NCBI GenBank assembly: GCA_945876405.1
Contig: CAMCOJ010000145.1
Coordinates: forward strand, 1 to 5,895
Direction: 5' to 3'
DNA length: 5,895 nucleotides
DNA from: an uncultured Ruminococcus sp.
Lineage (GTDB): Bacteria; Bacillota; Clostridia; Oscillospirales; Ruminococcaceae
In this document: positions 5,850 to 5,895 of the stretch, one piece after another
How the letters are laid out: each line of letters opens with the position of its first letter
How positions within the stretch are numbered: position 1 is the stretch's first letter
Translations under genes and position numbers: made by a program
Notes under the pieces: model-generated
Database searches by the model: none
What the model saw: only the letters and a program-made list of their open reading frames with translations
What the model was told of the DNA's origin: nothing

Positions 5850-5895
5850 CTGTCTCTTATACACATCTGACGCTGCCGACGATACTCCTTGTGTA
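5850..5895. other. Illumina Nextera adapter, i5 index and start of P5 (artefact, not genomic)
   Basis: CTGTCTCTTATACACATCT (5850-5868) is the Tn5 mosaic end used in Nextera libraries. GACGCTGCCGACGA (5869-5882) completes the read-1 side adapter. TACTCCTT (5883-5890) is the reverse complement of AAGGAGTA, which I recall as i5 index 507. GTGTA (5891-5895) is the expected start of the P5 flow-cell sequence. All parts occur in the correct order with no mismatch. The genome therefore ends at 5849 in this window and the contig was not adapter-trimmed. Confidence 0.97.

Noticed and set aside
5851..5866. ATG-started N-terminus MCIRDR for the protease
   Set aside because: These codons lie within the Nextera mosaic end, so they are a library artefact.

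Overview
The window holds five protein-coding genes, all on the minus strand. Two are cut by the window edges, and the last 46 bases are sequencing adapter rather than genome. The likely source is a low-to-moderate-GC, anaerobic, spore-lineage Firmicute, perhaps Ruminococcus-like (Oscillospiraceae). The reasons are the spoIIR gene, the paired radical-SAM genes typical of Clostridia, strong GGAGGT-type ribosome sites and TTG start codons. The genus is inference; no rRNA gene is present to fix it. The adapter at the right end suggests a contig end from a Nextera-prepared, probably metagenomic, library.

Transcription runs from right to left. At 5849-5462 is the C-terminal part of an M50 site-2 protease of the SpoIVFB type. 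After a 58-base gap with a possible sigma-A promoter comes a TIGR03960-type radical SAM protein (5403-3547). It overlaps by 26 bases a DUF2344/TIGR03936 partner (3572-2913). Thirteen bases later a DUF3048 (YerB-like) lipoprotein starts (2899-1790), and 71 bases after its stop is spoIIR (1718-1113). These last four genes are probably one transcription unit, perhaps with the protease upstream. It ends near an AT-rich palindrome at 1061-1099. A separate minus-strand gene with its own promoter and ribosome site (895 to beyond base 1) encodes an AAA-ATPase-like protein of the PF09820 type, whose C-terminal domain lies outside the window.

The unit joins cell-envelope and sporulation functions (membrane protease, lipoprotein, SpoIIR signal) to a radical-SAM pair of unproven biochemical role. 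In many Clostridia that pair sits beside ribonuclease G and the L21/L27 ribosomal protein genes, which are absent here. The most interesting regulatory structure is a long imperfect hairpin (1724-1782) that buries the spoIIR ribosome-binding site directly after the lipoprotein stop codon. No wholly new multi-gene system is evident. The strongest second-look items are this hairpin, the unusual gene order, and the adapter contamination that creates a false protein N-terminus.
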